Shown here one piece after another: positions 10,621-22,360 of a stretch of DNA of 64,000 nt. Origin of the DNA: Larix kaempferi (taxonomy: Eukaryota > Streptophyta > Pinopsida > Pinales > Pinaceae); NCBI GenBank assembly GCA_027924585.1, contig BSBM01000812.1:248001-312000 (forward strand). Reading direction: 5' to 3'. The notes beneath the pieces are model-generated. The model saw only the letters and a program-made list of their open reading frames with translations. It made no database searches and was not told the origin of the DNA. The position numbers were made by a program, and so were the translations under genes. The number at the start of each line of letters is the position of its first letter. The first letter of the stretch is position 1.

Positions 10621-12950
10621 ACTTCATCCTTCTTTGTTTCCTTCAAATGATGGTGGAGCGAGGGCCATGGGAAGTAGCTGGTGGAAGATAGGGGCATATA
10701 CTTTTTAGTTTTTTTTTGTCACTTCAAAGCAACTTCTCATTGGATAAAAACAACTCTCATCATTTGGGTCAGTGAAAAAATATTTTGTTTGGCATTTTTT
10801 ACTGCAATTGACCACCTCCTATCTTTGATTGTAATATTTTCTTATTAGCAAAATTAGGGTCCAACTTGTAAGATAGAGCCTTACGAGTGATTGAATTAAT
10901 AGGAAAGGCTTTAAGTTATCAAGATTCTCGTTTCATTTCTTTTTTGTTTGGTGATTTTTTGAATTACTATCACAATGTTTCATTGAGGAAAATTGTAGTT
11001 CTCGTCTAGCCATCGAGACTTTACATTCTAGCTAGATAAGATAGGATTTTTTTTCTTTTATCATGAAGGATACTTGAATTTCCATAGTACTTGATATAGA
11101 GCTATTATGTTTCTTTTTTTTCTTGAATAGCCCCTTGTTCCTTCCATTTTGGGGGGCTAGAAGAGGGAATTACTTGCAAATTCTCTATTAGGGCATGGTT
11201 GGTGGGATTAAGATATGTCCAAAGGATTTTCTAAGGGAGAAGCATGATATTGGGTTAGGAAATTCCATTTTCCAATTAATTTCTCTCATGGTGATAGATG
11301 GACTAATATTTCTTATTCGATTTAGACGAGTTTGGTGTATTAACCTAAACTTCATCCAGCTTCACCTATGAATGCCTTCATAGTATATCTTCAAATTTTG
11401 AAGTGTCCTTCCCTGTAGATTTCTCTCTACTGGATGGCCAAAATTTATTGAGCTCTTGTCACAACACAGACAATTCATATCTAAATGAAAACCTTTTCAA
11501 TATGTGACTGTTAACATGGTTCCCTACCCGGAATATGGAGTAGAAGAATCTTTATCTACCACCTATTTAAAGGGTGTGATAATAGAAGTCTTCCAGAACT
11601 AATACTAATCAGGTCAAACTGTTTATAATTGGCCTAAGGTACTTTTCATTTCACCATTTAGTTACCATGTCAAAGCTATGGATATCACTTTGAACTAGGA
11701 CCATATCTATGTTCTACATGCATACGAATAATATGTGGCCTGCATATTAATGAGAAAACAATTGTTAAGATAAAATAAGGACAAAACAAATTGGTACTTT
11801 GATATGTTTTCTTTAGGCTAATAGCACTAAGTAGACATATCTTGGGAAATATTTTTTCTGGATCCACCTCATATCACATGATTTTCGTAGTACTCATAGG
11901 ATCTGACTTTAGATAAGAAAGTATCTATCATTTTTTGTGGTAATGTTGGAGTTAGCTAGAAATAATGAATTGCAACGATGAGTTAAATAGTCATTCCACT
12001 TGCATACTAGCTAGATAATGATGGATATGTAGTAGGAACTTACATAGAGTTTGAGGAAGGTAATAATGGAGGCCAAGTGGACACTTAAATGAAAGTTTGA
12101 AAACCTATTAGGAGTAATTGTTTAATGGTTTGTTTAGAATTAAAAAAATAACATCTTTCTAAAATTGGTTATTTACAATAGGCTTACTATGACTAACATT
12201 CATTTTTTGCCTCCTTATTTTCATAAAGTGACAGGAATTTCCCTACACTTAACATCCAAGATTAGAAGGTCAAAGAAAAATGTTTACCTTTAACTTATCA
12301 TTTCCTTTTGTGATATTATTGTAACTTTCAAAATCTTTAAAATGTATTATGGAACTAAATTTCTTCCTTAATTTTCTCCACTTTTGAAACTATTTGAGAA
12401 TGTGCTAATGCATATACTGGTGGGGCCTAGTAGGGCATGCCCTCTCCTTAAGGGCATGCATAGGTGAATTAATCGGACTTAATTAAAAAAGGGATTTCAA
12501 GAGCATGCTTGCGTAGATTTTGTACATGGGTAGTGCAAACCACTAAGCCATAGTGATAGGATGGCACCTAGTAAGTGTGGAGTTATGTTTGAGCCCTATG
12601 TGTTGCCAACTAAAAAATATGATTGAATAAGAACACACAATGTTATGAGAAGAGAAATGTTGATCATACCAATGCTGTAAAACATGTAAATATAATCATT
12701 TTCAAATACGTCAGAGAAAACTTGTTGCTTTGATTTTATTGGAGTACCTCAATTCTTAAAGGAAGAATTGTGTAGTGCATTATCTTTTGATAGTCTAGAA
12801 GAGAAATTATGAAAGATTAAGGGATTGACAATTTCTGGTCTTTAAATTGAAGAAACCAACAAGGACAGTTTATATGACATAGGACATGGTAAGATGTTCA
12901 TATATTCCTATGAACTTTTGAAGGATGAATTTTTTGTTTAATTATTGCAG
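10621..12950. other. Unassigned AT-rich intergenic stretch
   Basis: No coding frame, LTR or domain recognised. It lies between the copia LTR and the first sucrose synthase exon piece. The part just before 12951 could be intron of that decayed gene, since a pyrimidine-rich stretch and CAG end at 12950. One weak SINE candidate is listed separately. Confidence 0.5.
12546..12597 (+). other. Possible tRNA-derived SINE promoter (A and B box)
   Basis: AGCCATAGTGATAGG at 12546-12560 resembles a tRNA A box. GTTTGAGCCC at 12587-12596 resembles a B box, at near-canonical spacing. No clear SINE body, poly-A tail or target duplication is visible. Confidence 0.25.
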
Positions 12951-14051
12951 ATATGTAGCACAAGGGAAGAAAATTTTGCCGCCTCATCATCTATTAGATG
13001 GAATGGAAGAGGTAGTATGAGTTAATGATGAACTTCAAAAGCTCCAAGATGGGCCATTTGTAGATGTGATAAGGTCCACATAGGCATAGTTAAACCTTTT
13101 CATGGTTCCCCTGATGATGGGTGGAGTGTCCACTCAAAACATTGGGTTTCAAAAGATTTCACACAATTTAATTCCATAAACTTAAACTATTATTAGTTAA
13201 ACCTTTTTTGTTGTTTAAAAGGAATACAACATTATTATATTTCCTTGAGCAGTAGATTTCAAAATCATTGTTGTACTTATCACAAAATGTGTGTATAGTT
13301 ATTTGTTTCTCATGGGAATATGAGATATGTTGCAAGAATCCATCATTCTTCCAACATGGAGTGATCTTGCGGTATAGCTAAGGCTTGGTGTGTGGCATTA
13401 TGTTCTCGTCAATTTTCATGACCTTGTTGTTGAACAACTTTCTGTAGCTAAATATTTGGAATTCATGGAGCACCTTGTAAATGGGAGGTAGTGATTTACA
13501 TTATGGACCCATAGGACCTTAAAATGAAAAAAATGAAAAATTGTATAAGTGGAGATGTTGTCAATGATACATAAAGTCTCGTAACTAGATAAATTCTATG
13601 AATAAAATTACTTGTTTAAGATCATAGAAGCTCTGTATTTATATATATTTCTTTTAATTTCCTTCATCTTTCTTTCTACATTACAAAAGACAAAAGAAGA
13701 ATGTAATAAACCTTCTCAACAAATACTATCAAATGCACCTATTTCCACTTTAGTTGCATGTATATAGGTCATATAAACTATGAATCCAACGATATTTCTC
13801 TCTCTTTCATATTCTCTATATATTGTCATAGGTGCACAAATAGAGGTTCACTCCTTACTTGGGTAATCAAACCCTATAGGTTTGTATTTTCCAGTGTCAA
13901 GGATGACTATATATTGGAGCTAGACCTTGAATCCTTCACTACATCCTTTCCTCGCTCAACACGACCATCTTCCATTGGTAGTGGAGTTCATTTTTTGAAT
14001 CGACATTTGTCCTCAAGACTTTTCCATGATAAAGAAAGCATGCAAACTTAA
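12951..14051 (+). pseudogene. Sucrose synthase fragment, intron-bearing and broken
   Basis: Three exon pieces match the N-terminal part of plant sucrose synthase, which makes UDP-glucose and fructose from sucrose and UDP. Exon 12951-13083, after acceptor CAG, reads YVAQGKKILPPHHLLDGMEE then LQKLQDGPFVDVIRST. Exon 13336-13487 reads IILPTWSDLAV and [20 protein letters not shown]. Exon 13895-14051, after acceptor CCAG, reads [16 protein letters not shown] and [20 protein letters not shown], ending KESMQT. Exons 2 and 3 join in phase 2 (AG|T), as a real intron would. Breaks are a TGA and a terminal CAG-to-TAG in exon 1, a TAG in exon 2, a GC in place of the GT donor at 13084, and no AG directly before exon 2. 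About 150 of some 800 residues are present. Retained introns mean it is not a retrocopy. Confidence 0.85.
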
Positions 14052-15789
14052 ATTGTCAAATTTCCATTGTCTTCATTTACAACTTTAGCATCATTTAATC
14101 ACATTTTTTTTCGGTGTGTGCAATTTAGTGGTTTCATTTAGTTTTATGTTTCAACTTAAAGTAGTCTGTACATCATTCAAGACAAAGAACAAGATAAACT
14201 ATTCACAACCCATGCCACTCCAACCACACCTTGCATTCATTTTCAGATTCAACATTGTTTAATCACATTTTGTTTGCAATGTGAACATTTTAGAGATTTC
14301 ATTTGGTTTTTTATTTCATCTTAAATCAACCTATAGAGTTAGCTTCTCTCTTGTTTCTAGAATTTAATTACCAATTAACAAAACTACATTAAAAAAATCC
14401 AAAAAAAAAGAATTCGTTAAGCAAATAGTAGTGAAAGAGATAGATTGCTACCTATTTCTATATTAATGGCCACAAACAACAAAATTAGGTCAATGGAACT
14501 AAAAATTAAAGGGAGAATTAATGTCAAAAGAAATATCAACATATGGATATGCCATTGTAGTAAGATAGCTTGCAACAACATATGTAGTGGGAAGCAAATT
14601 CTTTCATCTCCACTTTTATGTATCTTATTTTCTATCACAATTATCCTGCAAGAGAGAAACTAACATTTATGTTTGGGATTTTTTCTCAAGATAATGCAGT
14701 TAACTCATTGGCATCTCCACACCTCAAGGGAGCAAATGCAATCAAATTTGTTACAGTGGCAAATTATATTATGTTAGATCAAATGATTTTATGGTGTTAT
14801 GTTGGATACAATATATCAAACATGATGTTGTATATTTTTACATAACATACACATGCAAGTTAGAAAGTGGGTATTGATCAATACACATAAAGTGAACATT
14901 CCTGCAACCAAATCATATGATATAGAAATAATTACTTTTTTCACAAGCAATTCATTAAAGGGGGAAATCATAAATAGATTTATATTTCCTTGAGACATTT
15001 TTCTAGATAAGAAATTCTTAAATTTCCTATTTGAATCAAATACTCATCATTTATTCATATCATATAAGTTTCAATAATCAATATTTTCAACAAGTAATAT
15101 GCTTACTAATTTATGCAGAAGATTTTTTTGTTACATGTTAAGGGGATTCACTATTCAATCCGGATTAAAAGGATGGTTGCACAAATAATTTAAATGATTA
15201 TGCCCTTAAGTACAAAACCTATACAACACATCTTACAAATTCACTTGCAAAAATAGGCATAAATTTTGAAAGCAATGCTAATTAGTAATGACAATGATTA
15301 CTAAAAATATAAATGGAAAAACAAAATAACACATTTCAAAAACATCTGGGTTCAAAAATTTCAGAAATTCAAACATTTTTTGAAAAGAAAAATGTCAAGA
15401 AAGCACTTTGCAAGTATTCCATGCAATAATATTAAATCTAAGAATGGATCATAAATTTGAATAGAAAAATAACTATTGGGATTTAAGGTCAAGTTTCTAA
15501 TATTAATGTTTGATCAACACACACTACTTCTATATATTTTGCATGCAAACATAGTCTACAAAACTAAACATGAAAATTAGGTTTAAATAAAACCCAAATA
15601 TTTGCAATCTATTTACCTATAGAGAATGTGTTGGTGACTCTCTATAGGTAAAATCGAAATATCTCTGTAATTTTTTGCAAGGCCGAAATTAATTACATAG
15701 AACTTCAATAAGTTTAAAAAAAAAACTTTTAATGGAAGCATTTAGAACTTTGAAAACTAAAATATCATTCTAAAATAGCATCAAAATTA
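14052..15789. other. Unassigned AT-rich stretch
   Basis: No further sucrose synthase exons found. A diverged direct repeat, each copy opening with TTTAATCACATTTT, lies at about 14094-14160 and 14259-14330. A long perfect hairpin sits at 15612-15652. Nothing else recognised. Confidence 0.5.
15612..15652. repeat. Perfect 14-bp hairpin
   Basis: Arms TTTACCTATAGAGA (15612-15625) and TCTCTATAGGTAAA (15639-15652), with a 13-base loop. The match is exact and does not extend. Confidence 0.85.
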
Positions 15790-16490
15790 CAACTTTGGGA
15801 GCTTCTTAGAGGTAAATAAATAAACTCGGTTTGCTTTTGTACCAAGACCTGTGATAAAATTACCAGGATTGATGTCTCTATGAAGAAAGCATCTTGAATG
15901 CAAAAAGTCAACCCTGTTTATCTATAATACATAAGCATACGTATAATGTGATCAATGGCCTCCAAATATAGAACTTGAAAGGAAATGTTATGGACTATGA
16001 AGAAAGAATCTTGAATACACAAATTCAACTTTATTTATCTGTAATACGTAAGTGTAACTATAATGTGGTCAACGGCCTCCAAATATAGAACTTGCAAGAT
16101 AATCTCATGGACAAATGTTGCATGCTATTTATTCTTTCCAATCATACCATTTGATATGATAGCATGAGAATAGTCGTAAGAGAGCTTCCAGCTACAAAAA
16201 TTGAATAGATCCTCAAGATTGACCCCAAGAAACCCATAACAAGGACATTACAGTCACCTTCAACACCAAACCATTTTACATTTGGGATATCAACTACCAA
16301 AACACGAAGGAAACTAAACAAACCCATGAATTAAATATTCCTTGAAGTGTTACAACTTGATCCCATTGTTTTTCCTAAAAACAAGCATAGACTATGATTA
16401 GCATAAAGTGTGGGATTTCCTTACTTCCTCCTTGGAGGAGCCTATACAACTTGGACTCATATACAAGTTGTGGATGATTTGTCTCACATT
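15790..16490 (-). pseudogene. Casein kinase I fragment, intron-bearing and broken
   Basis: Exon pieces of a plant casein kinase I (CK1, Ser/Thr kinase). The piece at 16490-16425 reads TNHPQLVYESKLYRLLQGG and ends at a GTAAG donor. The piece at 16293-16160, after acceptor GTAG, reads IPNVKWFGVEGDCNVLVMGF, then frameshifted LEDLFNFC. The piece at 15921-15790, after TATAG, reads [20 protein letters not shown] and [12 protein letters not shown]. The catalytic-loop HRD is still present; the usual HRDIKPDN reads HRDINPGN, so the Lys and a following Asp are changed. The glycine loop, DFG and C-lobe are missing. Exon borders survive, so it is not a retrocopy. It is antisense to the sucrose synthase fragment and unrelated to it. 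Confidence 0.8.
15879..16096. repeat. 117-bp tandem duplication across a CK1 exon border
   Basis: The unit starting TATGAAGAAAG at 15879 recurs at 15996, and the intron motif GGCCTCCAAATATAGAACTTG is in both copies. Each unit holds the end of an intron and the start of the INRVxF exon. The copies differ at roughly one base in six. Confidence 0.75.
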
Positions 16491-16902
16491 TTTTTGATTC
16501 CATTGATTTATAGTCATATACATAATTCTCCAATGCTTTTGATAAATTGCTTCCACAACATCTCAACTAAAGCAGTAACTTTGTTATGTCTCACCATATT
16601 GTAAGAATAATAGATAAGTTGTATAAGGTATTTGCTATCAGAATTGTTATTATTGCATGCAACCATTTTAGCCACACCTTATGAGTTATGATTCACAAAT
16701 TACAATACAATTTTCAAATAGTCATGGCAGTTTCTTAATAAAAAATATCCATATTGATTTGATCTACGAAATCAATTTCAAATATCCCTCAATGAAGCCA
16801 TCTAATAAAAGACATAAATGTTTGTAAAATTACAAAAATTACAAATGTGCATACACGACAATGCTACAAACCTTCAAGTAAAGGTGACTCAAACATCAAA
16901 AG

Positions 16903-17366
16903 CAACATGCCAAACATTTGCATCATTATAAATATCATGCCAGATGATATGTCCAAAAGCTTTCTACATTGTGAACTCCACAAATGAGAAACTAAACACC
17001 TTGAAATCTAGAAACTACATGGAGAGTAGAAAGGAATTGAATCCAGGTATTTGTAATGAAAATGTGGAAAAAAATATGCAAGAAGAAAAATTCTACAAGG
17101 GATGAACCAATTTGGATTAGTAAATACGCTAGTTTCAAACTATGTATAGACATTGTTATAAATTCTATCCTTATCCACTTGGCACATTCATTTGAACCCA
17201 ACCATCACTTCCTAAAGATAAATTTGTCTTTTGGTTGATCTTGTAGCTAAATGATCTCTTCAACATCTTGTATTTGTATACATCCACACAAAGAGTGTTG
17301 ACTAAGAAATTATATTAATGACCAAGTCCTGATCAGAACAATGTATGGCAAGCTTGCATTGGTAAT
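16903..17366 (+). repeat. Dispersed repeat R, copy 1
   Basis: About 465 bp, homologous along its length to the reverse complement of 40190-40665 and clearly similar by eye. It includes a 60-codon frame (17056-17238) with WISKYA and LAHSFEP that is also open in copy 2. Sequence identity stops abruptly just after GGTAAT-TCTT. Nature unknown; no terminal repeats or target duplication seen. Confidence 0.75.
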
Positions 17367-17393
17367 ATCTTCATCTTTTCTCTTCTCATATTT

Positions 17394-17637
17394 ACCCCTT
17401 GGGCAATATCCTTATTGAAAGCACCAATTTGTCTTCAAAACAAGCCTTGAACACAACTCCCTACCTCATTGTTCTCAATACATGCTCTTCATCAAACTGC
17501 CCAGTGGCCTTTAATACATCTTGATAATTTATCGGACTATAAAACATCACAAGCTTCATCTCCTCACTATCTTCCTCGGATTTGAGTAATTTATTCTCCC
17601 CCCCAACAAGATGGAAACCACCCCTCTAGAGATTGCT
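17394..17637 (-). pseudogene. LRR receptor-like kinase N-lobe fragment
   Basis: On the minus strand one frame reads KLVMFYSPINYQDVLKATGQ, FDEEHVLRTMR, a stop, then GVVFKACFEDKLVLSIRILPKG and a stop. This matches the start of the kinase domain of plant leucine-rich-repeat receptor kinases. Those are membrane proteins whose cytoplasmic kinase follows a KLVMF-type juxtamembrane motif. The extracellular LRRs, membrane segment and rest of the kinase are absent. Upstream it is cut exactly where candidate LTR J begins. A second, related kinase fragment lies at 38438-39015. Confidence 0.75.
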
Positions 17638-18059
17638 TGTAATATCCCTCTTTTACACCCCTGCTATTTTGTAAATGCAAATGTAATTGTACTTGATGGG
17701 TTGATGACAAATGTTATCTTAGTGCTGCAAGCAATTAAGTGAACAGTGACGTTCATCGAAGGTTACTAAGTTGGTTTTTGGTTATCGGTTAGTCCTTGAG
17801 AGGGATGTTGAAGTTACCCCTAATCGTCGAAGGGTAGTAAGTGTCTCCTAAGACCTAAATATTAGCGCTAATTTAACCTTTGTTAAAAGCTATTATGTAA
17901 AGTTAAGAAACTCCTATGGATGTATTTGACATCCTAGTCCCGACAAAGGACATCAAAGGTTTTCTTCATCAAAACCTAGTATTTAGCGTAAGCTTTAAAC
18001 TATTTATTACTTGATAGACTAAGTGATGGTTATTACGATCTTGGTTCGGTTAGTTAAAC

Positions 18060-18640
18060 CCCAAGACATACATTTATAGAGATAAAAGAAGTATATATAT
18101 ATATATATAATCACTTTGATAAAGTATTATTAGTTAAATTAATACTTTGTAATTATTTATACAATACATTTGAATGTATTAAAATGATAATGCTAATATA
18201 GTTAAGAATACCTACATGGTTGGTATTTTAAAAGATGGATACAGATTTATTAAGGAATTACTAGGTTCACCCTAGATATTATTTTAAAACAATAGCCTTA
18301 TGAGAAAGGCTTTGTTTTAATATTAAAATAATGTTTAATAAGGTAAAAAAGATAAATAGTTACCATCTCTTTTATAAATATTAATACATTATAAAGACAA
18401 AAAAAAATGGTTGTCGCTTATTAATTACACTATTTGTAATTATACATACAAATAGCATGGTAAATAGAGAAACATTTTATAATTGTAAGCTATACATATA
18501 TTTATGAAATATTATGAGTATAATAATGTTTTGTAATTATTTTATAAATGTAAGTATATATAATTATGAAATATTATTAGTTATAATAAACTATATGGTA
18601 ATGCTTTATATATTAATAATTATGTGACTTCTTTAAGTGG
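18060..18640. other. Very AT-rich segment with (TA)n
   Basis: Includes a TA run at about 18096-18110 and many ATTATAA-like words. No coding content. Confidence 0.6.
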
Positions 18641-18894
18641 GGAAAGGAATTCCTGTACATTGTTGTTTCACATATAAAATGTTTATGCTGAAGGAATCAG
18701 TTGTGGACTGCCAACTGTCTCATTCTAGAAAACGCCTTATGCCAGATGTATGTTTTGTTGAGAGGGAGTTCGGCATTTATAAATGAAACCGAGCTCGATG
18801 GGAGGATGGTGTTACTCAGTGAGTTGGTTGCAAGTTGTATTTCTACCTTAGTTCTTGGTATATATCTATACTTTCGTCTAATTTTGTCTAGGGG

Positions 18895-20348
18895 TTGAGC
18901 GTGGGGATCCCTGTAGATTGGCTTCTCATAATTTATTTATTTATTACCTTGGTGGTGTTGCGCATGGCTTGGGAATAAATCCAGTTTGGTACTCGTTTCA
19001 CACCTTATTTTTATGCTAGATATATCTGGTAATATTTCCTATTTTACACATGCTTCATTGTTGAGTTGAGAAGAGCAGAGATCCCTGTATATTCCATTAT
19101 TCATTTATTTGCATGTTTTTTATTGATAAATGACTGCGGAGATGTGGGGAGAAGAACCCTGTTTACAATTTCTTAGATTGTATGTTGTTTATTGATAAAT
19201 GACTGCACAGATGTGGGGAGAAGATCCCTGTTGGCATTTTCATAGATTGTATGCTTTTTATTGTTTATTATGTTAACTTGCATGCTAGATGAAGGTGCAG
19301 AGATGAAGAAGTGTTCTCTTTGCATATTTTTATTATGTTAAATTGCACGTTGGATGAAGGCACAGAGATGAAGAAGTGTGCTCTCCGCATATTGTTTATT
19401 CTATTAACTTGGATGTTGTATATTTGTTGGATGAAAGTGTAGAGATGGAGAATTTACTCTCTGCATATTTTCCTTTGTTTATTTTATTAATTAACATGTT
19501 GAATGATTATATATTTTATACCTGTGTTATTTCCGCTGCGTAGATGTTTGGGAAGTGTTCCCTGTAGGTTTCATCCTTTTTATATATTACAGCATTGGTA
19601 TCTGCGTGGATGATGGAGAAAGAACCCCTATATGTATTCCATACGATATAATTATTTATATGTCGGTTATTGTTGCATGTATCAGTGGTTGCCTACGCAT
19701 ATGTGGATATTGTTGTATGGTTTTCATATATCAGTTCTTTGTTTCTTTGATTGCCTATGTTGATCCCTGTTTGGTACTGGTTTTTCACATTAATTATATG
19801 TTGATTATTGTGGCATGTATTAGTGATTTCATGTGCAAATGTGGAGATTGATGTATGATTTTCATATATTAGTTCTTTGCTTCCTTGGTTACCTATGCTG
19901 GCCCTCGTTTGGTATCGTTTTACACACTATATTATATGCTATTTAGTTGCATGTAATGTAGAGGTTTGGGGAAAAGGATCCCTGTGCATGCTTTATATAT
20001 TATATTGATTTGCATGTTGGATGTTTTTTGGATGAAGGCGCAGAGATGGAGAGTCTACTCTCTGCTTAATTTCATCTACTTATTATATTAATTGCATGCG
20101 TATAATTATCTATGTTTGTACTCGTTTGGAACTTCTATTTGGTACTCGTTTGGAACTCCTCTTTTGTACTCGTTTGGAACTCCTATTTGGTACTCGTTTG
20201 GTACCCTTGTTTGGTACTTTCTGGGTACTCATTTTACACCTTATTTACATGTTGAGTATCATTTGTAATCTTGACCAACAGCGCAGAGATTGTGGATAGA
20301 TAGATCTCCTTAGTATTTTTCTTTCATATTTTTATATTACATGCTGAG
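18895..20348. repeat. Degenerate tandem repeat region of J, left part
   Basis: Recurring phrase of the type GCAGAGATGTGGGGAGAAGATCCCTG, at about 18898, 19133, 19202, 19285, 19356, 19433, 19530, 19602, 19957, 20035 and 20279, mostly 70-100 bp apart and strongly diverged. The phrase resumes right of element A at 36890, so A landed between two units. Confidence 0.65.
20118..20225. repeat. 24-bp tandem repeat
   Basis: GTACTCGTTTGGAACT-type unit starting at 20118, 20142, 20166, 20190 and a decayed one at 20214, with exact 24-bp spacing. The open frame LELLFGTR across it is a by-product of a period divisible by three. Confidence 0.8.
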
Positions 20349-20353
20349 TATTA

Positions 20354-20957
20354 TGTTAAGATTCAATATGATAAGACAGAAAATAGCAGCATTACATTCC
20401 ATTTCACAATAATAGCATATACAGGATCACTGAAGAAACAACAAGCATAGCATAAGCACAAGAGACACAGATTTATCCTGGGAAACCCTCATGGGGTAGA
20501 AAACCCAGCAAAGCTTCCTCAATATAGATGACCAGCAATATACAAAGATGCAAACCAAAGACATGATCTCCTCCTCCACCATAGCAGACCTCTCCTCCAC
20601 AAGTGCGCCTCTCTCAAGTGAGTGTGTGTATCAAATGAGGAACACACCTCCTCTATTTATACACTACTCTGACATATCTTTTACACAAGTACACGTAGGC
20701 TCGTATTTAACCAATGGGTTAAATACCCCACTACAACTGACTGGGCCGACCCCTCTAGGGTGGTCTAATAACCCTTTGACCCACATAACACATACAGGGC
20801 CGACCCCCACTAGGGAAGTCTAATAACCTGAGTTACCACATTCCGACGGAGGAATAAACATCTCCGGATATACAATAAGATCTTCACGAAGGAATGAAAC
20901 ATCTCCGAAATAATAAAGTAAAAATATAATATTCTTTGAAGTTACAATATCTCAACA
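20354..20957 (-). mobile_element. 3' LTR of element A
   Basis: 604 bp, TGTTAAGATTC at the left and TCTCAACA at the right on the plus strand. It pairs with 36261-36864. A TATA box, TATAAATAG on the minus strand, lies at 20653-20661. Confidence 0.93.
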
Positions 20958-20970
20958 CTCCCCCTTAACA
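20958..20970 (-). other. Polypurine tract of element A
   Basis: CTCCCCCTTAACA on the plus strand, so a purine-rich tract ending GGGGGAG on the minus strand directly before the 3' LTR. Confidence 0.85.
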
Positions 20971-21119
20971 AGAAGGATATTATAACAGCATCTGCACGAG
21001 CAAGAAGTCATCAACATCATACATGATACATCTATAAATCATTGGAAGCTTTCTCAACATCATCAGTAACTCAAGCAGTTACTGGAACATCAACATCATC
21101 AGAGTTGATAGTACTCAAT

Positions 21120-21235
21120 CATCAGCATCGTCATCACACGATCATCAGCATCGACATCACACGATCATCAGCATAGTCATCATACGATCATCAGCATCAT
21201 CATCACACGAACAACAACATCGTCATCATACGATC
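21120..21235. repeat. CATCAGCATCGTCATCACACGAT-type array in A
   Basis: About five imperfect units of some 24 bp. The same array, longer, is in B at about 22540-22810. Confidence 0.75.
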
Positions 21236-21279
21236 AATCCTGTTCTCTTTAGGACCTATGTCCATGGATGATGCAATCC

Positions 21280-21500
21280 TGTCATGTACCTTTTGAACCG
21301 AAGTCCAGGGACAATCCAGTCCTATCAATTCTCGGAGACCTCATGTCTACGGCTCAATTCAAAAGACCAAAGTCTGAGGATGATCCAATCCTATCATGTA
21401 CCTTTTGAACCGAAGTCCAGGGACGATCCAGTCCTATCATGTACCTTTTGAACCGAAGTCCAGGGACGATCCAGTCCTATCAATTTTCGGAGACCTCATG
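21280..21500. repeat. 43-bp repeats in the A 3' region
   Basis: Units with ATCATGTACCTTTTGAACC, AAGTCCAGGGACGATCCAG and TCCTATCA, partly separated by a CTCGGAGACCTCATGTCTACGG segment. Related units occur in B at 23690-23810. Confidence 0.75.
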
Positions 21501-21544
21501 TCTACGGCTCAATTCACAGGAACAAAGTCCAAGGATGATCCAAT

Positions 21545-21815
21545 CCTTACCGTACATTTAGGACCACATCCAAGGATGACTTAATCCTCAACCGTACATT
21601 TAGGACTACATCCAAGGATGACTTAATCCTCCACCGTACATTTAGGACCATGTCCAAGGATGACTTAATCCTCCACCATACATTTAGGACCACGTCCAAG
21701 GATGACTTAATCCTCCACCGTACATTTAGGGCCACGTCCAAGGATGACTTAATCCTCCACCGTACATTTAGGACCACGTCCAAGGATGACTTAATCCTCC
21801 ACCGTACATTTAGGA
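21545..21815. repeat. 42-bp tandem array in A, target of element B
   Basis: Six units of the type GGACCACGTCCAAGGATGAC, TTAATCCTCCACCGTACATT, TA. B inserted at the end of this array, and the array text resumes on the other side of B at 28781. Confidence 0.88.
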
Positions 21816-21819
21816 CCAC

Positions 21820-22360
21820 TGTTAAAATTCAATATGCTAAGACAGAAAATAGTAGCATTACATTCCATTTCACAATAATAGCATATACAGGATCACTGAA
21901 GAAACAACAAGCATAGCATAAACACAAGAGACACATATTTATCCTGGGAAACCCTCATGGGGTAGAAAACCCAGCAAAGCTTTCCTCAATAAGATGATAA
22001 ACCAAAATACAAGATGTGCTCCATCCTTCTAATCCTCCTTAGCAAATCTCCCAGACAAGTGCTCCTGTTTTCAAGTGTGTGAGTGTGTCAAATGAGGAAC
22101 ACACCTCCTCTATTTATACACTACTCTGACATATATTTTACACAAGTACATGTAGGCTCATATTTAACCATTAGGTTAAATACCCTATTATAGCTGACTG
22201 GGCTGACCCCCACATGGTGGGTCTAATAACCCTAGTTGCCACAACTCCTCGGAGGAATAAACATCTCCGGATACATAATAGAATCACCTCGGAGGGATGG
22301 AACATCTCTGGAATAAATAATGTACAAATATAATATTCTTAGAAGTTACAATATTCAACA
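21820..22360 (-). mobile_element. 3' LTR of element B
   Basis: 541 bp, TGTTAAAATTC to ATTCAACA. Clearly homologous to the A LTR but with several indels, so a different subfamily or age. A TATA box, TATAAATAG on the minus strand, lies at 22110-22118. Confidence 0.9.

Noticed and set aside
14417-14663. Overlapping frames on both strands
   Set aside because: Low-complexity AT-rich sequence without domains, not matching sucrose synthase.
21547-21916. Open frames through the 42-bp array on both strands
   Set aside because: Same cause: 42 is divisible by three. The residues simply repeat a 14-mer.
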